A stretch of DNA of 64,000 bases from Cellulomonas sp. Leaf395 (GTDB taxonomy: Bacteria > Actinomycetota > Actinomycetes > Actinomycetales > Cellulomonadaceae), in contig NZ_LMQI01000003.1 of NCBI RefSeq assembly GCF_001424125.1, positions 35,258 through 99,257 on the forward strand, given 5' to 3'. The notes under the pieces are model-generated. The model was not told the origin of the DNA, searched no databases, and saw nothing but the letters and a program-made list of their open reading frames with translations. Below are positions 1 to 7,970 of this stretch, piece after piece (positions within the stretch are counted from its first letter, which is position 1; each line of letters begins with the position of its first letter). A program made the position numbers and the translations under genes.

Positions 1-139
1 CGATGCGCTCGCGGGAGAGCGATCCCCGCGGCCACTGCACCGTGCCGTGCTCGGCCATCCAGTCCTCCAGGGACCGGCGCAGCGCGTGGATGTCGTCGAC
101 GTCCGTCGGGAGGGCGGGCCGCGGCAGGTCGAAGGTCAC
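1..139 (-). CDS. Partial N-terminus, possible GNAT acetyltransferase
   Basis: An open frame begins at a GTG at 139 and runs off the left edge without a stop, giving 46 residues. The stretch WMAEHGTVQWPRGS is like the N-terminal region of actinobacterial GNAT-family N-acetyltransferases, where a similar segment precedes the acetyl-CoA fold. That is a recollection of family sequences, not an alignment. The catalytic region lies outside the window. It is divergent from the SulP gene that starts at 201, so the 61 bases between them must hold both promoters. Confidence 0.45.
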   Translation of the reverse strand, partial: MTFDLPRPALPTDVDDIHALRRSLEDWMAEHGTVQWPRGSLSRERI

Positions 140-188
140 CGGGTGAACGTACCCGGCACGGGCCTGCCCGGCAGGGTTGGTCCCTCGC

Positions 189-194
189 TATGGT
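189..194 (+). promoter_or_regulatory. -10 box TATGGT, leaderless start of SulP gene
   Basis: TATGGT lies exactly six bases before the ATG at 201. In actinobacteria this TANNNT-N6-ATG layout places the transcription start on the A of the start codon. It favours the ATG at 201 over an in-frame TTG at 177. No Shine-Dalgarno sequence is visible before either. Confidence 0.55.
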
Positions 195-200
195 CCGCAC

Positions 201-1910
201 ATGGGTGCGAAGCGTCGTCGCTGGTCGGACCGGGTGCCGATCGTGGAGGTGCTGCGCACGTACGACCGACGGTGGTTGCGTGCCGACGTGGCCGCGGGCG
301 TCGCCGTCGCGGCGCTGATCGTCCCGAAGAACCTCGGGTACGCGGGGATCGCGGGCATCCCGCTGCAGAACGGCCTTTACGCCGCCGCGGCCGGAGCGAT
401 CCTCTACGCGATCTTCGGCACCAGCCGGCAGATCTCGACCGGACCCAGCTCCGGGCTCGCCGCCGTCGCGGCGAGCGCGGTCCTCGCGGTCGGGCTCACG
501 GGTGCGCAGGCCGCCCCGTTCGTCGCCGGGATCACGCTCGTCTCCGGCGTCGTGTTCCTCGTCCTCGCGGTGGCGAAGATGGGCTGGATCGCCCAGTTCC
601 TCTCCCGGGCGGTCGTGACGGGGTTCCTCTTCGGCGCGGCGATCGACGTCGTCGTCGGAGAGCTGCCCAAGATCACCGGCACGAGCGCCGAGGGATCGAC
701 GGCGCCCCAGGAGCTCTGGTCCTGGCTCGGCACGCTCGGCGACGTGAACCGCGCGACGGTGGTCGTCGGGGTGGTCGCGCTCGTGACGGTGTTCGGCCTG
801 CGTCGCGTCGCGCCGCGGGTGCCGGGCGCGCTGGTCCTCGTCGTCGGCGGTCTGCTCGCCACCTGGCTGCTCGACCTGGGGGAGCGGGGGGTCGCGCTCG
901 TCGGTGACGTGCCGCGCGGGCTGCCGTCGGTCGAGGTGCCCGACATCGCGCTGCTGGCGGACAACGTGGCGACCGTCGCGCTCGCGTCGGTGGCGCTGGT
1001 GATGATCGGGTTCTCGCAGACCGCGGGGGATGCGCGCACGTTCGCCGCCCGCCACCGCTACCGCGTCGACATCGACCAGGAGTCGTTCGCGCAGGGGGCC
1101 GCGAACGTGGGTGCCGGCCTGCTCCAGGGCATGCCCGTCTCGACGAGCCTGTCCGCGAGCTCCCTGAACGACCGCACCGGAGCGCGCTCGCCGGTTGCGT
1201 CGCTGACGTCCGGCGTCATGGTGCTGCTCACGCTGGTGCTGCTGGCGCCCCTGTTCTCCGGGCTGCCGACAGCGGTGCTGGCGGCGATCATCATCGAGGC
1301 CGTCGTCATGGGAATGATGGACGTGGCCGCACTGCGCCGGCTCGCCCGGGTGCAGCGGTTCGACTTCTGGATCGCGATCGTCGCGCTGGTCAGCACGCTG
1401 CTCGTCGGCGTGCTGGCGGGGGTGCTCGTCGGGATCGGGCTGTCGTTGCTGTGGCTCATCTCGGTGACCACCCGACCGTCCCTGCCCCTGATGGTCCGCG
1501 AACGGGGCACGCAGGTGTTCCGCGAGCTCGGGTACCACCCGGACGACGAGCCGGAGCCCGGCATCGCAGTGATCCGCATCGACGGCGGCCTGTTCTTCGC
1601 GACGGCGGACGCGCTGGAGGACCGGGTGCGCGAGGTTGCCGAGACGAGCCCCGGGCTCTCGGCGATCGTCATCGACTGCGGCGCGATCACCGTCGTCGAC
1701 GCGCAGGGGGCCGCCACCCTGCACGAGATCCTCGCCCTGGCGCAGGAGCACGGCGTGACGGTCCGGCTTGCCCGGGTGAAGCCGTCGGTGCGCGCGACGC
1801 TCGCCCGCGACGGCGTGGTCGACCGCTTGGGTGCAGAACGGATGCACGGGAGCGTGCACCGTGCCGTCGAGGCCCACCGTGCGCAGGCGGCGCGGGAGCA
1901 GTCGGGCTAG
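201..1910 (+). CDS. SulP-family anion transporter with STAS domain
   Basis: This 569-residue inner-membrane protein has the SulP layout. A long hydrophobic core (about residues 30-430) contains the early NLGYAGIAGIPLQNGLYAA stretch, which matches the family signature near the first membrane spans. A cytoplasmic STAS domain follows at about 455-560. SulP proteins carry sulfate, bicarbonate or other anions, usually with H+ or Na+, and the substrate cannot be read from sequence. No carbonic anhydrase or sulfate-assimilation gene is nearby to suggest one. The gene stands alone and converges on the SHOCT gene with a 4-base overlap of their ends. The start at 201 is supported by the -10 box six bases upstream. 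Confidence 0.9.
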   Translation: MGAKRRRWSDRVPIVEVLRTYDRRWLRADVAAGVAVAALIVPKNLGYAGIAGIPLQNGLYAAAAGAILYAIFGTSRQISTGPSSGLAAVAASAVLAVGLTGAQAAPFVAGITLVSGVVFLVLAVAKMGWIAQFLSRAVVTGFLFGAAIDVVVGELPKITGTSAEGSTAPQELWSWLGTLGDVNRATVVVGVVALVTVFGLRRVAPRVPGALVLVVGGLLATWLLDLGERGVALVGDVPRGLPSVEVPDIALLADNVATVALASVALVMIGFSQTAGDARTFAARHRYRVDIDQESFAQGAANVGAGLLQGMPVSTSLSASSLNDRTGARSPVASLTSGVMVLLTLVLLAPLFSGLPTAVLAAIIIEAVVMGMMDVAALRRLARVQRFDFWIAIVALVSTLLVGVLAGVLVGIGLSLLWLISVTTRPSLPLMVRERGTQVFRELGYHPDDEPEPGIAVIRIDGGLFFATADALEDRVREVAETSPGLSAIVIDCGAITVVDAQGAATLHEILALAQEHGVTVRLARVKPSVRATLARDGVVDRLGAERMHGSVHRAVEAHRAQAAREQSG

Positions 1911-2374
1911 TCGCCGGCGATGACCCGCGCCTTCGCCTCGGCGTACTCGACGTCGTCGAGGTGCCCCTCGCGGTGCAGCGTGCTCAACCGCTCCAGGCGG
2001 GTCGTCACGTCGTCGACGGGAGGCTCCGGGGACGCGTACGACGGGGCGACGTGCTGCTGCCGGGTCCGCTGGAACGCGTCGGTGCCGTCCTTGGCGGCGG
2101 TCACCGCGCCCTTCCCCGCCTCGACGGCGCCCTTGGCCAGCGCCACGCTCGTCTCCCCGACGACGACCACCGCGGTGGCGCTCTTCGACGTCAGCGAGCT
2201 CTTCGTGGTCTCGCTCACCGGCAGCTTGCCGATGCCGGCCGCCATCGCGCGCTGCAGGTCCTTGGCCATGCCGAGGCGCCGCAGACGCTCGTCGATGGTC
2301 GCCTGTCGTTCAGTGGCCTGTTGCTCGGTGGCCTGGAGTTCGGTGGAGTCGTCGGGGACGTCGTCGTGGGACAC
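1907..2374 (-). CDS. SHOCT domain protein
   Basis: This 155-residue soluble protein ends in a SHOCT domain (about residues 124-152, TTRLERLSTLHREGHLDDVE followed by YAEAKARVI). That short C-terminal helical hairpin is common in bacterial proteins and is thought to mediate oligomerisation. The N-terminus holds a Gln/Ala/Thr repeat (TEQQATERQAT), and the middle is Ala/Val/Lys-rich and possibly helical. The GTG start is chosen because GGAGGT sits four bases upstream of it and the SHOCT domain is in this frame. The gene is monocistronic and convergent with SulP. Its function is unknown. Confidence 0.8.
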   Translation of the reverse strand: MSHDDVPDDSTELQATEQQATERQATIDERLRRLGMAKDLQRAMAAGIGKLPVSETTKSSLTSKSATAVVVVGETSVALAKGAVEAGKGAVTAAKDGTDAFQRTRQQHVAPSYASPEPPVDDVTTRLERLSTLHREGHLDDVEYAEAKARVIAGD

Positions 2375-2445
2375 AGGGACCTCCGTGCTCGTCGTCGGAT
2401 GATCGTGCCCCGGATGGCGGACCGCCGCCAACCCAGGGCTCGGCG

Positions 2446-3918
2446 TCACTGGCCGACCAGCCAGCCCCACACCGAGCGGTCCCACCCGTCGTCGGTGACC
2501 TCGCCCTCGAGCACGGAGAGCTCCGTGACCTCTCCCGTGGTCAGGTCGGTGCGGACGGTGCGCTGCCGCCCGGCGCGGCCGTGACCGACGTAGCAGTCGT
2601 TGAGCTCGGTGACCACGGCACCGCCCCCGAACCTCAGGAAGGTCGAGTGGTCGTACGGACCCCACTCGCCCGTGAGCGGCGAGACCACGCCGTCGGCCAG
2701 CACGGCGGGGTCGCCGCCGCCGTCGCACGGAGCCTCCTGCGTGACGATCCCCAGTGCCACCCGACCGTCCCCGATCGGCGTCGCGTCGACGACCCTGTGC
2801 TCGGACGTCCCCACCAGGCGTGGGGGCGACGACGGCGTCGTCGCGTCGATGGCGAGGAGGTCGGCCGGCGTGCCGCAGGAGAGCAGCAGCTGATGCGGCC
2901 CGGACCAGCCGGCGACCGTGCACGTGCGATCCGGGGGGACGGTCGACACCGTCGTGCGGGTGGCGGATCGCAGGTCGACCAGCAGGAGCTCCCCACCGGG
3001 CGCGGTCGCCGAGACCCATGCACCGTCCGGGCTGAGGGAGGTCACGTACCGCGAGTCGTCGATCGGACCGAGGTCGCGCTGGGTTCCGTCCGCCTCGCGT
3101 ACCAGCAGGTGGAACACGATCGACGTGAACTCGGTCATGCGCAGCTGCGATCCGAGGACGTTGCGGGGCATGGGCACCGTACCTTCGGGGATCTCGGTCC
3201 GGTCCCACTGCGGCGAGGCCCACACGGTCGCGCCGTCGCGCGTCCCGCCGATCCACAGGGTGCTGGTGGGCAGGTCGGTCCAGGGTGCGAGGTCGCCGGT
3301 CCGCAGGTCCAGCGTGCCGAACAGATCCTCCTGCTCGGCGGCGGCGCCGTCCGAGCTCGACGCCAGGACCATCGGCTGACCTGCGGTCCACCGGGAGACC
3401 CCGACGCTCATGCGGTCGCTCACCACCTCCAGCACGGGGTACCGCTCACCGGTGGGGGACACCAGAAGGAGCAGCGTGCGGTAGTCGTCCGGCGTGGCGG
3501 CGTACGGGTCGACGCCCGTCCGCGACTGGACGTCGCTGACGAGCATCCACCCGGCGGTGCTGGACTCGATCAGCCCGTCCGGCAGAGGCAACGGCGTGCC
3601 GACGTGCACCGCGGGTACCGCGGGAGCCGCCGCAGGCGGTGTGGGTCTGGGCGTCGTCGTCGGGGCCGGGCTGGCGGTCGGAGCCGTGGTGGTTGCCGGG
3701 ATGGGTGGGTCCGTCAGGTGCGTGCTGAGCCAGGTCGTCACCCCGAGCACTCCGACCACGGCGACGCCGGCCATCGATTGGACGGAGTGCCGGACCGCCC
3801 GTCGCCGGCGCACCCGCCGCAGGGTCCCGGCCAGCGCGTCGGGCGTCGGTGTCTCTGCGGACCGGGCGCGAGCCACCGCGGTCTCGGTGGCGGCCAGCAG
3901 CTGTCCGAGGTCGCTCAT
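2446..3918 (-). CDS. Membrane-anchored propeller-like protein paired with sigma factor
   Basis: This 490-residue protein has an Arg-rich cytoplasmic N-terminus, one membrane span (about residues 46-64), a Thr/Pro/Ala linker (about 70-100) and a large extracytoplasmic domain. Repeated short beta-strand patterns such as GAWVSATAPGGELLLVDLRS suggest a beta-propeller. Its ATG overlaps the sigma-factor stop by four bases (ATGA), so the two genes are translationally coupled. This is the usual position of an anti-sigma factor in SigE-family pairs. The zinc anti-sigma motif HxxxCxxC is absent, so a role as regulator of the sigma factor is inferred from position and topology only. Confidence 0.75.
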   Translation of the reverse strand: MSDLGQLLAATETAVARARSAETPTPDALAGTLRRVRRRRAVRHSVQSMAGVAVVGVLGVTTWLSTHLTDPPIPATTTAPTASPAPTTTPRPTPPAAAPAVPAVHVGTPLPLPDGLIESSTAGWMLVSDVQSRTGVDPYAATPDDYRTLLLLVSPTGERYPVLEVVSDRMSVGVSRWTAGQPMVLASSSDGAAAEQEDLFGTLDLRTGDLAPWTDLPTSTLWIGGTRDGATVWASPQWDRTEIPEGTVPMPRNVLGSQLRMTEFTSIVFHLLVREADGTQRDLGPIDDSRYVTSLSPDGAWVSATAPGGELLLVDLRSATRTTVSTVPPDRTCTVAGWSGPHQLLLSCGTPADLLAIDATTPSSPPRLVGTSEHRVVDATPIGDGRVALGIVTQEAPCDGGGDPAVLADGVVSPLTGEWGPYDHSTFLRFGGGAVVTELNDCYVGHGRAGRQRTVRTDLTTGEVTELSVLEGEVTDDGWDRSVWGWLVGQ

Positions 3919-4487
3919 GACCGGTCCCCCTTCGTCGTCGAGCGACCGTCGACCAGCTCGACGGTCGGGCGATCGTGGTCGTCGACCTCGGGATCCGTGG
4001 TGGTGCCCAGCCACCGCTGCAGGGCGCTCGCGGCATCCGACGTGTACCGCTTGACCGCGCCCTGGCTGAGCCCCAGCTGGTCGGCCGTCTGCGCGACGGA
4101 CAGGTCCTCGACGTGCCGCAGGACGACGCACGCACGCTGTCGTGGGGTCAGTCGCGCGAGCGCAGCCAGGACGTCCACCTCGAGGCCGGGGAGGGTCGTC
4201 TCGACCGGCCGCTGCGGTCGGACCGCGACCCGGTCGGTGGCCCGTCGTTCGCTGGCCGCGCTGCGCGCCCGGTCGATCGAGCGGGTGGCGATGGCACGGC
4301 GCACGTACGACTCCGCCTGGGCGAGGGTGGTGAACCGGGCCCGGCTGGAGAACGTCGCGACGAGCGCGTCCTGCACCAGGTCCTCCGCCTCGGACGGCGT
4401 GGCGGCGAGGAGCGTGGCGCGGGCCAGCAGCGACGACCACCGCTCCTGGACCAGCTGTTCGAGGATGCCCTCCCACCGCGCGCTCAT
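3915..4487 (-). CDS. SigE-family RNA polymerase sigma factor
   Basis: This 190-residue sigma-70 family protein has region 2 (about residues 10-75, with the SEAEDLVQDALVATF core-binding and -10 recognition segment) and region 4 (about 115-170, LTPRQRACVVLRHVEDLSVA then a helix-turn-helix QTADQLGLSQGAVKRYTSDA). Region 3 is missing, as in extracytoplasmic-function sigmas. The start ATG at 4487 is preceded by GCAGGGGG. The downstream membrane protein overlaps by four bases and probably controls this sigma. Signal and regulon are unknown. It is divergent from the TelA-PknG operon, whose promoter shares the 209-base gap. Confidence 0.88.
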   Translation of the reverse strand: MSARWEGILEQLVQERWSSLLARATLLAATPSEAEDLVQDALVATFSSRARFTTLAQAESYVRRAIATRSIDRARSAASERRATDRVAVRPQRPVETTLPGLEVDVLAALARLTPRQRACVVLRHVEDLSVAQTADQLGLSQGAVKRYTSDAASALQRWLGTTTDPEVDDHDRPTVELVDGRSTTKGDRS

Positions 4488-4576
4488 CGGCCCCCTGCCC
4501 GTCCGTGTCGTGTCCTCACAGCAGAAGAACGGATCTTGGCAGAGACTGGTTGGTCTCCGAGCGTGTGGGCCCCCCG

Positions 4577-4585
4577 TGCTAGTGT
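4577..4585 (+). promoter_or_regulatory. Candidate extended -10 promoter for the TelA-FHA operon
   Basis: TGCTAGTGT combines a TG extension with a TANNNT hexamer (TAGTGT, 4580-4585). It lies 111 bases before the telA ATG. No good -35 is seen 16-18 bases upstream. Transcription from it would give a leader of about 105 bases that contains the tandem repeat at 4616-4643. A TTGACC at 4601 could be an alternative -35, but no matching -10 follows it. Confidence 0.35.
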
Positions 4586-4615
4586 CCGCGTGAGGACGAT
4601 TTGACCATTCCATGA

Positions 4616-4643
4616 CCTTGTGGATGCCGCCTTGTGGATGCCG
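4616..4643 (+). repeat. Perfect 14-bp tandem duplication in telA leader
   Basis: CCTTGTGGATGCCG occurs twice head to tail with no gap (4616-4629 and 4630-4643). It lies between the candidate promoter and the telA ribosome binding site (GAAGGA, 4686-4691). It may be a binding site for a dimeric regulator or a recent slippage duplication; the sequence alone does not decide. Confidence 0.7.
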
Positions 4644-4696
4644 CAGAGGACGCGGGCGAACCGCCCTCTGTGCCGCGCTGGACGTGAAGGACGACG

Positions 4697-5914
4697 ATGA
4701 CCGACGCAGCACCCCTTCAGCCCCCCGCACCGCAGTCTGCGTTCGCCCTCGAGGCGCCCGCCCCGGTGGCGCCGGTGGCGGCGACGGCGGCCTCCGCGAT
4801 GGCCCCGCAGATCCCCGAGGCCGCCCTGCCAGGCCTGAACGCCAAGGTCAACGCGTACGTCGACGGGCTCATGGCCGCCCAGATCGGGTCGCCGGAGATG
4901 GCGGGCAAGGCCGACGACATCCGCCTCATGGGCGACGCCGACATCCGGGCCGCCGCGGACACGTCGAACCGGCTGCTCCAGATGCCCGTCAAGGAGCTGC
5001 GCGAGGGTGGCGTGTCCGGCACGTCGCAGGTCAGCAAGTCGCTGCTGGACCTGCGCAAGACGGTCGAGAGCCTGGACCCCAGCGAGGCCACGATCGGCAA
5101 GAAGCTGCTCGGGCTCATCCCGTTCGGGGACTCGATGACCGACTACTTCCGCCGGTACGAGAGCTCGCAGAAGCAGATCGACGCGATCGTCCGCGCGCTC
5201 TACAACGGGCAGGACGAGCTGCGCAAGGACAACGCCGCGCTCAACCTGGAGAAGCAGCACCTCTGGGACACCATGGCCCGCCTGCACCAGTACATCTACG
5301 TCGCGGAGTCGCTGGACACGCGACTGTCGACGACGATCGCGCAGCTCGACGCGACGGACCCCGCGCGGGCCAAGGCGCTGCGCGAGGACGTCCTGTTCTA
5401 CGTGCGCCAGAAGCACCAGGACCTGCTCACCCAGCTGGCGGTCTCCATCCAGGGCTACCTGGCCATCGACATCATCATCAAGAACAACGTCGAGCTCATC
5501 AAGGGCGTCGACCGGGCGACCACCACCACGGTCGCCGCCCTGCGCACCGCCGTCATCGTCGCCCAGGCGCTGAACAACCAGCGCCTCGTGCTCAACCAGA
5601 TCACGGCCCTGAACACCACGACGACCGGCCTCATCGCGTCGACCGCCAAGATGCTCAAGGAGCAGTCGGCGGGCATCCAGGAACAAGCCGCACAGGCCAC
5701 GGTCGGGCTGCCTCAGCTGCAGCAGGCGTTCTCGGACATCTACGCGACCATGGACTCGATCGACACGTTCAAGGTCAAGGCGCTCGACTCCATGGCGACG
5801 ACCATCGGCGTCCTCGAGACCGAGACGACGAAGGCGCGCTCCTACCTCGACCGGGTCAAGCGTGCGGACACCACGGACGTGGCCAGCGGTTCGCTCGACC
5901 TCGGCACGAGCTGA
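4697..5914 (+). CDS. telA: TelA-family protein (toxic anion resistance)
   Basis: This 405-residue soluble, mostly helical protein matches the TelA/KlaA/YaaN family along most of its length (about residues 55-385). Recognisable parts are the IPFGDSMTDYFRRYESSQKQ region, the LWDTMARLHQYIYVAESLD coiled coil and the NNQRLVLNQITALNTTT segment. TelA was named from tellurite resistance in plasmid systems, and related proteins occur in membrane-stress operons. The biochemical role is unknown. The first 50 residues are Ala/Pro-rich. The ATG has GAAGGA five bases upstream. It is the first gene of the ten-gene PknG operon; the next gene, 38 bases on, looks like its XpaC-type partner. Confidence 0.88.
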   Translation: MTDAAPLQPPAPQSAFALEAPAPVAPVAATAASAMAPQIPEAALPGLNAKVNAYVDGLMAAQIGSPEMAGKADDIRLMGDADIRAAADTSNRLLQMPVKELREGGVSGTSQVSKSLLDLRKTVESLDPSEATIGKKLLGLIPFGDSMTDYFRRYESSQKQIDAIVRALYNGQDELRKDNAALNLEKQHLWDTMARLHQYIYVAESLDTRLSTTIAQLDATDPARAKALREDVLFYVRQKHQDLLTQLAVSIQGYLAIDIIIKNNVELIKGVDRATTTTVAALRTAVIVAQALNNQRLVLNQITALNTTTTGLIASTAKMLKEQSAGIQEQAAQATVGLPQLQQAFSDIYATMDSIDTFKVKALDSMATTIGVLETETTKARSYLDRVKRADTTDVASGSLDLGTS

Positions 5915-5952
5915 GCGGCCCGGGTGGGCAGAGGTTCGGGTAGGCGGCACAG

Positions 5953-6477
5953 ATGAGCTGGTTCGCGCGCCTGCTGGGGAGGCGCCAGGAGCCCGAGACT
6001 CCCGAGGTGGCCCCGGCGCCGACGACGGCCGACATCGTGGCGTCCGCGCACCAGGTCGAGCAGCAGATCGCGGGCAAGGTCCCCGCCGCGGTGACCGCGC
6101 GCGTGCTGCGGATCACCCGGACCGTCGACGACATGGCGCCGCGGCTGGACCGGCTCGGTGCCGGCAGCCAGCAGGCGCACACGGTCGTCGCGACCGCCAC
6201 GTCCTACCTGCCCGAGGCCGTGGGCGGGTACCTGCGGCTGCCGCGTGACTTCGCCGACCGCCGTGTGGTGTCGAAGGGCAAGACGTCGTTGATGGTGCTG
6301 TGCGACCAGCTCGACCTGCTCGGGGTCACGCTGGACAAGATCTCCGACGCCGTCTCCCGCGAGGACGCCAACGCCCTGGTGGCGCACGGCGCGTTCCTGG
6401 CGGAGAAGTTCGGCGGCTCGTCCCTCGCGCTGGCCCCCGAGGCCGGCCTCGACACCCCGCAGGTGGAGCACCCGTGA
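5953..6477 (+). CDS. XpaC-like partner of TelA
   Basis: This 174-residue protein is not firmly recognised. Its middle and C-terminal part (about residues 75-150) has a YLPEAVGGYLRLPRDF segment followed by helices ending near LAEKFGG. This resembles the C-terminal domain of XpaC proteins, which carry a YLP-type motif followed by paired helices and are encoded beside TelA in Firmicutes. The usual XpaC N-terminal membrane segments are missing; here the N-terminus is only MSWFARLLGRRQ plus a Pro-rich stretch. The adjacency to telA supports the assignment. The stop overlaps the AAA+ gene by four bases (GTGA). Confidence 0.55.
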   Translation: MSWFARLLGRRQEPETPEVAPAPTTADIVASAHQVEQQIAGKVPAAVTARVLRITRTVDDMAPRLDRLGAGSQQAHTVVATATSYLPEAVGGYLRLPRDFADRRVVSKGKTSLMVLCDQLDLLGVTLDKISDAVSREDANALVAHGAFLAEKFGGSSLALAPEAGLDTPQVEHP

Positions 6478-7970
6478 CGCTGACGGCAGCACTCGACGCG
6501 CTCGCGACCGTGGGCTCTTCCGCGGGGCTGGAGGACGCCGCCGTTCGCGACGAGGGCGCACGCCTCGCGGCTGCCGTCGCCGAGTCGGTCCCCGGTGCCG
6601 CCGCCGGCTGGCTCGACGCCGTGGGAGCGCACGGTGCGACCTTCGGGGCGTTCTTCGCGGCGGCGTCCAGCGCGCGACGGTGGCGCTCGGCGCCCACGGA
6701 CCTGCTGACCGGGCTCGTCGGCACCCCGCACGCTGAGCCGTACGCGGCCGCGCTCGCGGACGTCGTGTCCGCAGCCTGCGACCTCGGACCGGCTCCGATC
6801 GAGGTGATCGCGCGCGCCTCCGCCACTGCAGCCGTGCAGCGCGCCGCGGTCCACGGAACGGTCGCGACACCCGCGGAGCCGCCGTCGGCGTTCGACCTGC
6901 CGCGCGTCGACCCGTCGGTGTTCGACCTGTCCGCGCTCGCCCTGCCGCCGCTGCCGGACACCGCCGACCCGGGCCTGGTGCCCGTCCACGGCACCGCGAA
7001 GCCCGCGGCCGGCACGACGGTCGTCCCCGAGGAGAAGCCCGCCAAGACTCTGGACGAGCTGCTCGCCGAGCTCGACGCGCTCGTCGGGCTGAACCGCGTG
7101 AAGGCCGAGATCCGGCAGCAGACGCAGCTCCTGCGCATCGAGCGACTGCGCACTGAGGCGGGCCTGACCGCCCCGACACTGACCCGACACCTGGTGTTCC
7201 TGGGCAACCCGGGGACCGGGAAGACGACCGTCGCGCGCCTCGTGGCCGGGATCTACCGGGCCCTCGGGCTGCTGTCCAAGGGGCACCTGGTCGAGGTCGA
7301 CCGCTCCGAGCTGGTCGCCGGGTACCTGGGGCAGACCGCCGTCAAGACGTCCGAGGTCGTCGCGACAGCCCTGGGCGGTGTCCTGTTCGTCGACGAGGCG
7401 TACGGCCTGGCCGAGGACCAGTACGGCGCCGAGGCGGTGAACACGCTGGTCAAGGACATGGAGGACCACCGCGACGACCTCGTGGTGATCGTCGCCGGGT
7501 ACCCCGGGCCGATGGCGACCTTCCTGGCGACCAACCCCGGGCTGGAGAGCCGCTTCTCCACGACGGTCGAGTTCGACGACTACACGGACACCGAGCTGCG
7601 CGAGATCTTCGCCCGGTCCGCGGCCAAGGCCGACTTCGAGCCGACCCCCGAGTGCCTGGCGCGGTTCGAGGAGCTGGCCTCGCTCCAGATCCGCGACGAG
7701 GGGTTCGGGAACGGCCGCTACGCCCGGAACGTGCTCGACCAGGCGATCACCCGGCACGCCTGGCGCCTGCGGGACGTTGAGCAACCGACGGTGGACCAGC
7801 TGCGGCTGATCCTCCCGGAGGACCTGGTCCCGATGGCCGACGAGCCCGCGAGGGCGGACGAGCCGGAAAGGGTTGACGAGCCCGAGAGGGTTGACGAGCC
7901 CGAGAAGGTTGACGAGCCCGAGGCGGCCGACGAGCACGACGTGCCAGACCACATCGAGGAGCCCGCGTGA
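6474..7970 (+). CDS. CbxX/CfqX-type AAA+ ATPase
   Basis: This 498-residue protein has a variable N-terminal helical region (about 1-185) and one AAA+ module of the CbxX/CfqX (rubisco-activase-like, EccA-like) type at about 200-460. It shows Walker A GNPGTGKTT (about 244-252), Walker B LFVDEAYG (Asp about 307), and the family's VGLNRVKAEIRQQ and ESRFSTTVEFDDY segments. Such ATPases remodel partner proteins. The GTG start overlaps the upstream stop as GTGA, and the gene's own stop overlaps the GlnX-like start the same way. The acidic C-terminus contains five tandem six-residue repeats (see repeat feature). The likely target is another operon product, which is inference. Confidence 0.88.
   Translation: MTLTAALDALATVGSSAGLEDAAVRDEGARLAAAVAESVPGAAAGWLDAVGAHGATFGAFFAAASSARRWRSAPTDLLTGLVGTPHAEPYAAALADVVSAACDLGPAPIEVIARASATAAVQRAAVHGTVATPAEPPSAFDLPRVDPSVFDLSALALPPLPDTADPGLVPVHGTAKPAAGTTVVPEEKPAKTLDELLAELDALVGLNRVKAEIRQQTQLLRIERLRTEAGLTAPTLTRHLVFLGNPGTGKTTVARLVAGIYRALGLLSKGHLVEVDRSELVAGYLGQTAVKTSEVVATALGGVLFVDEAYGLAEDQYGAEAVNTLVKDMEDHRDDLVVIVAGYPGPMATFLATNPGLESRFSTTVEFDDYTDTELREIFARSAAKADFEPTPECLARFEELASLQIRDEGFGNGRYARNVLDQAITRHAWRLRDVEQPTVDQLRLILPEDLVPMADEPARADEPERVDEPERVDEPEKVDEPEAADEHDVPDHIEEPA
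7848..7937 (+). repeat. Five tandem 18-bp units in the AAA+ gene
   Basis: Five 18-base units encode ARADEP, ERVDEP, ERVDEP, EKVDEP and EAADEH. Units 2-4 are nearly identical in DNA and share the GTT valine codon, which is rare in this GC-rich window. This suggests recent duplication by slippage. Copy number may vary between strains. Confidence 0.85.

Noticed and set aside
177..200. TTG start giving eight extra residues on the SulP protein
   Set aside because: No ribosome site, and the -10 box at 189-194 would fall inside the coding region.
4601..4629. TTGACC as -35 of a telA promoter
   Set aside because: No TANNNT hexamer occurs 16-19 bases downstream; the sequence there is part of the tandem repeat.
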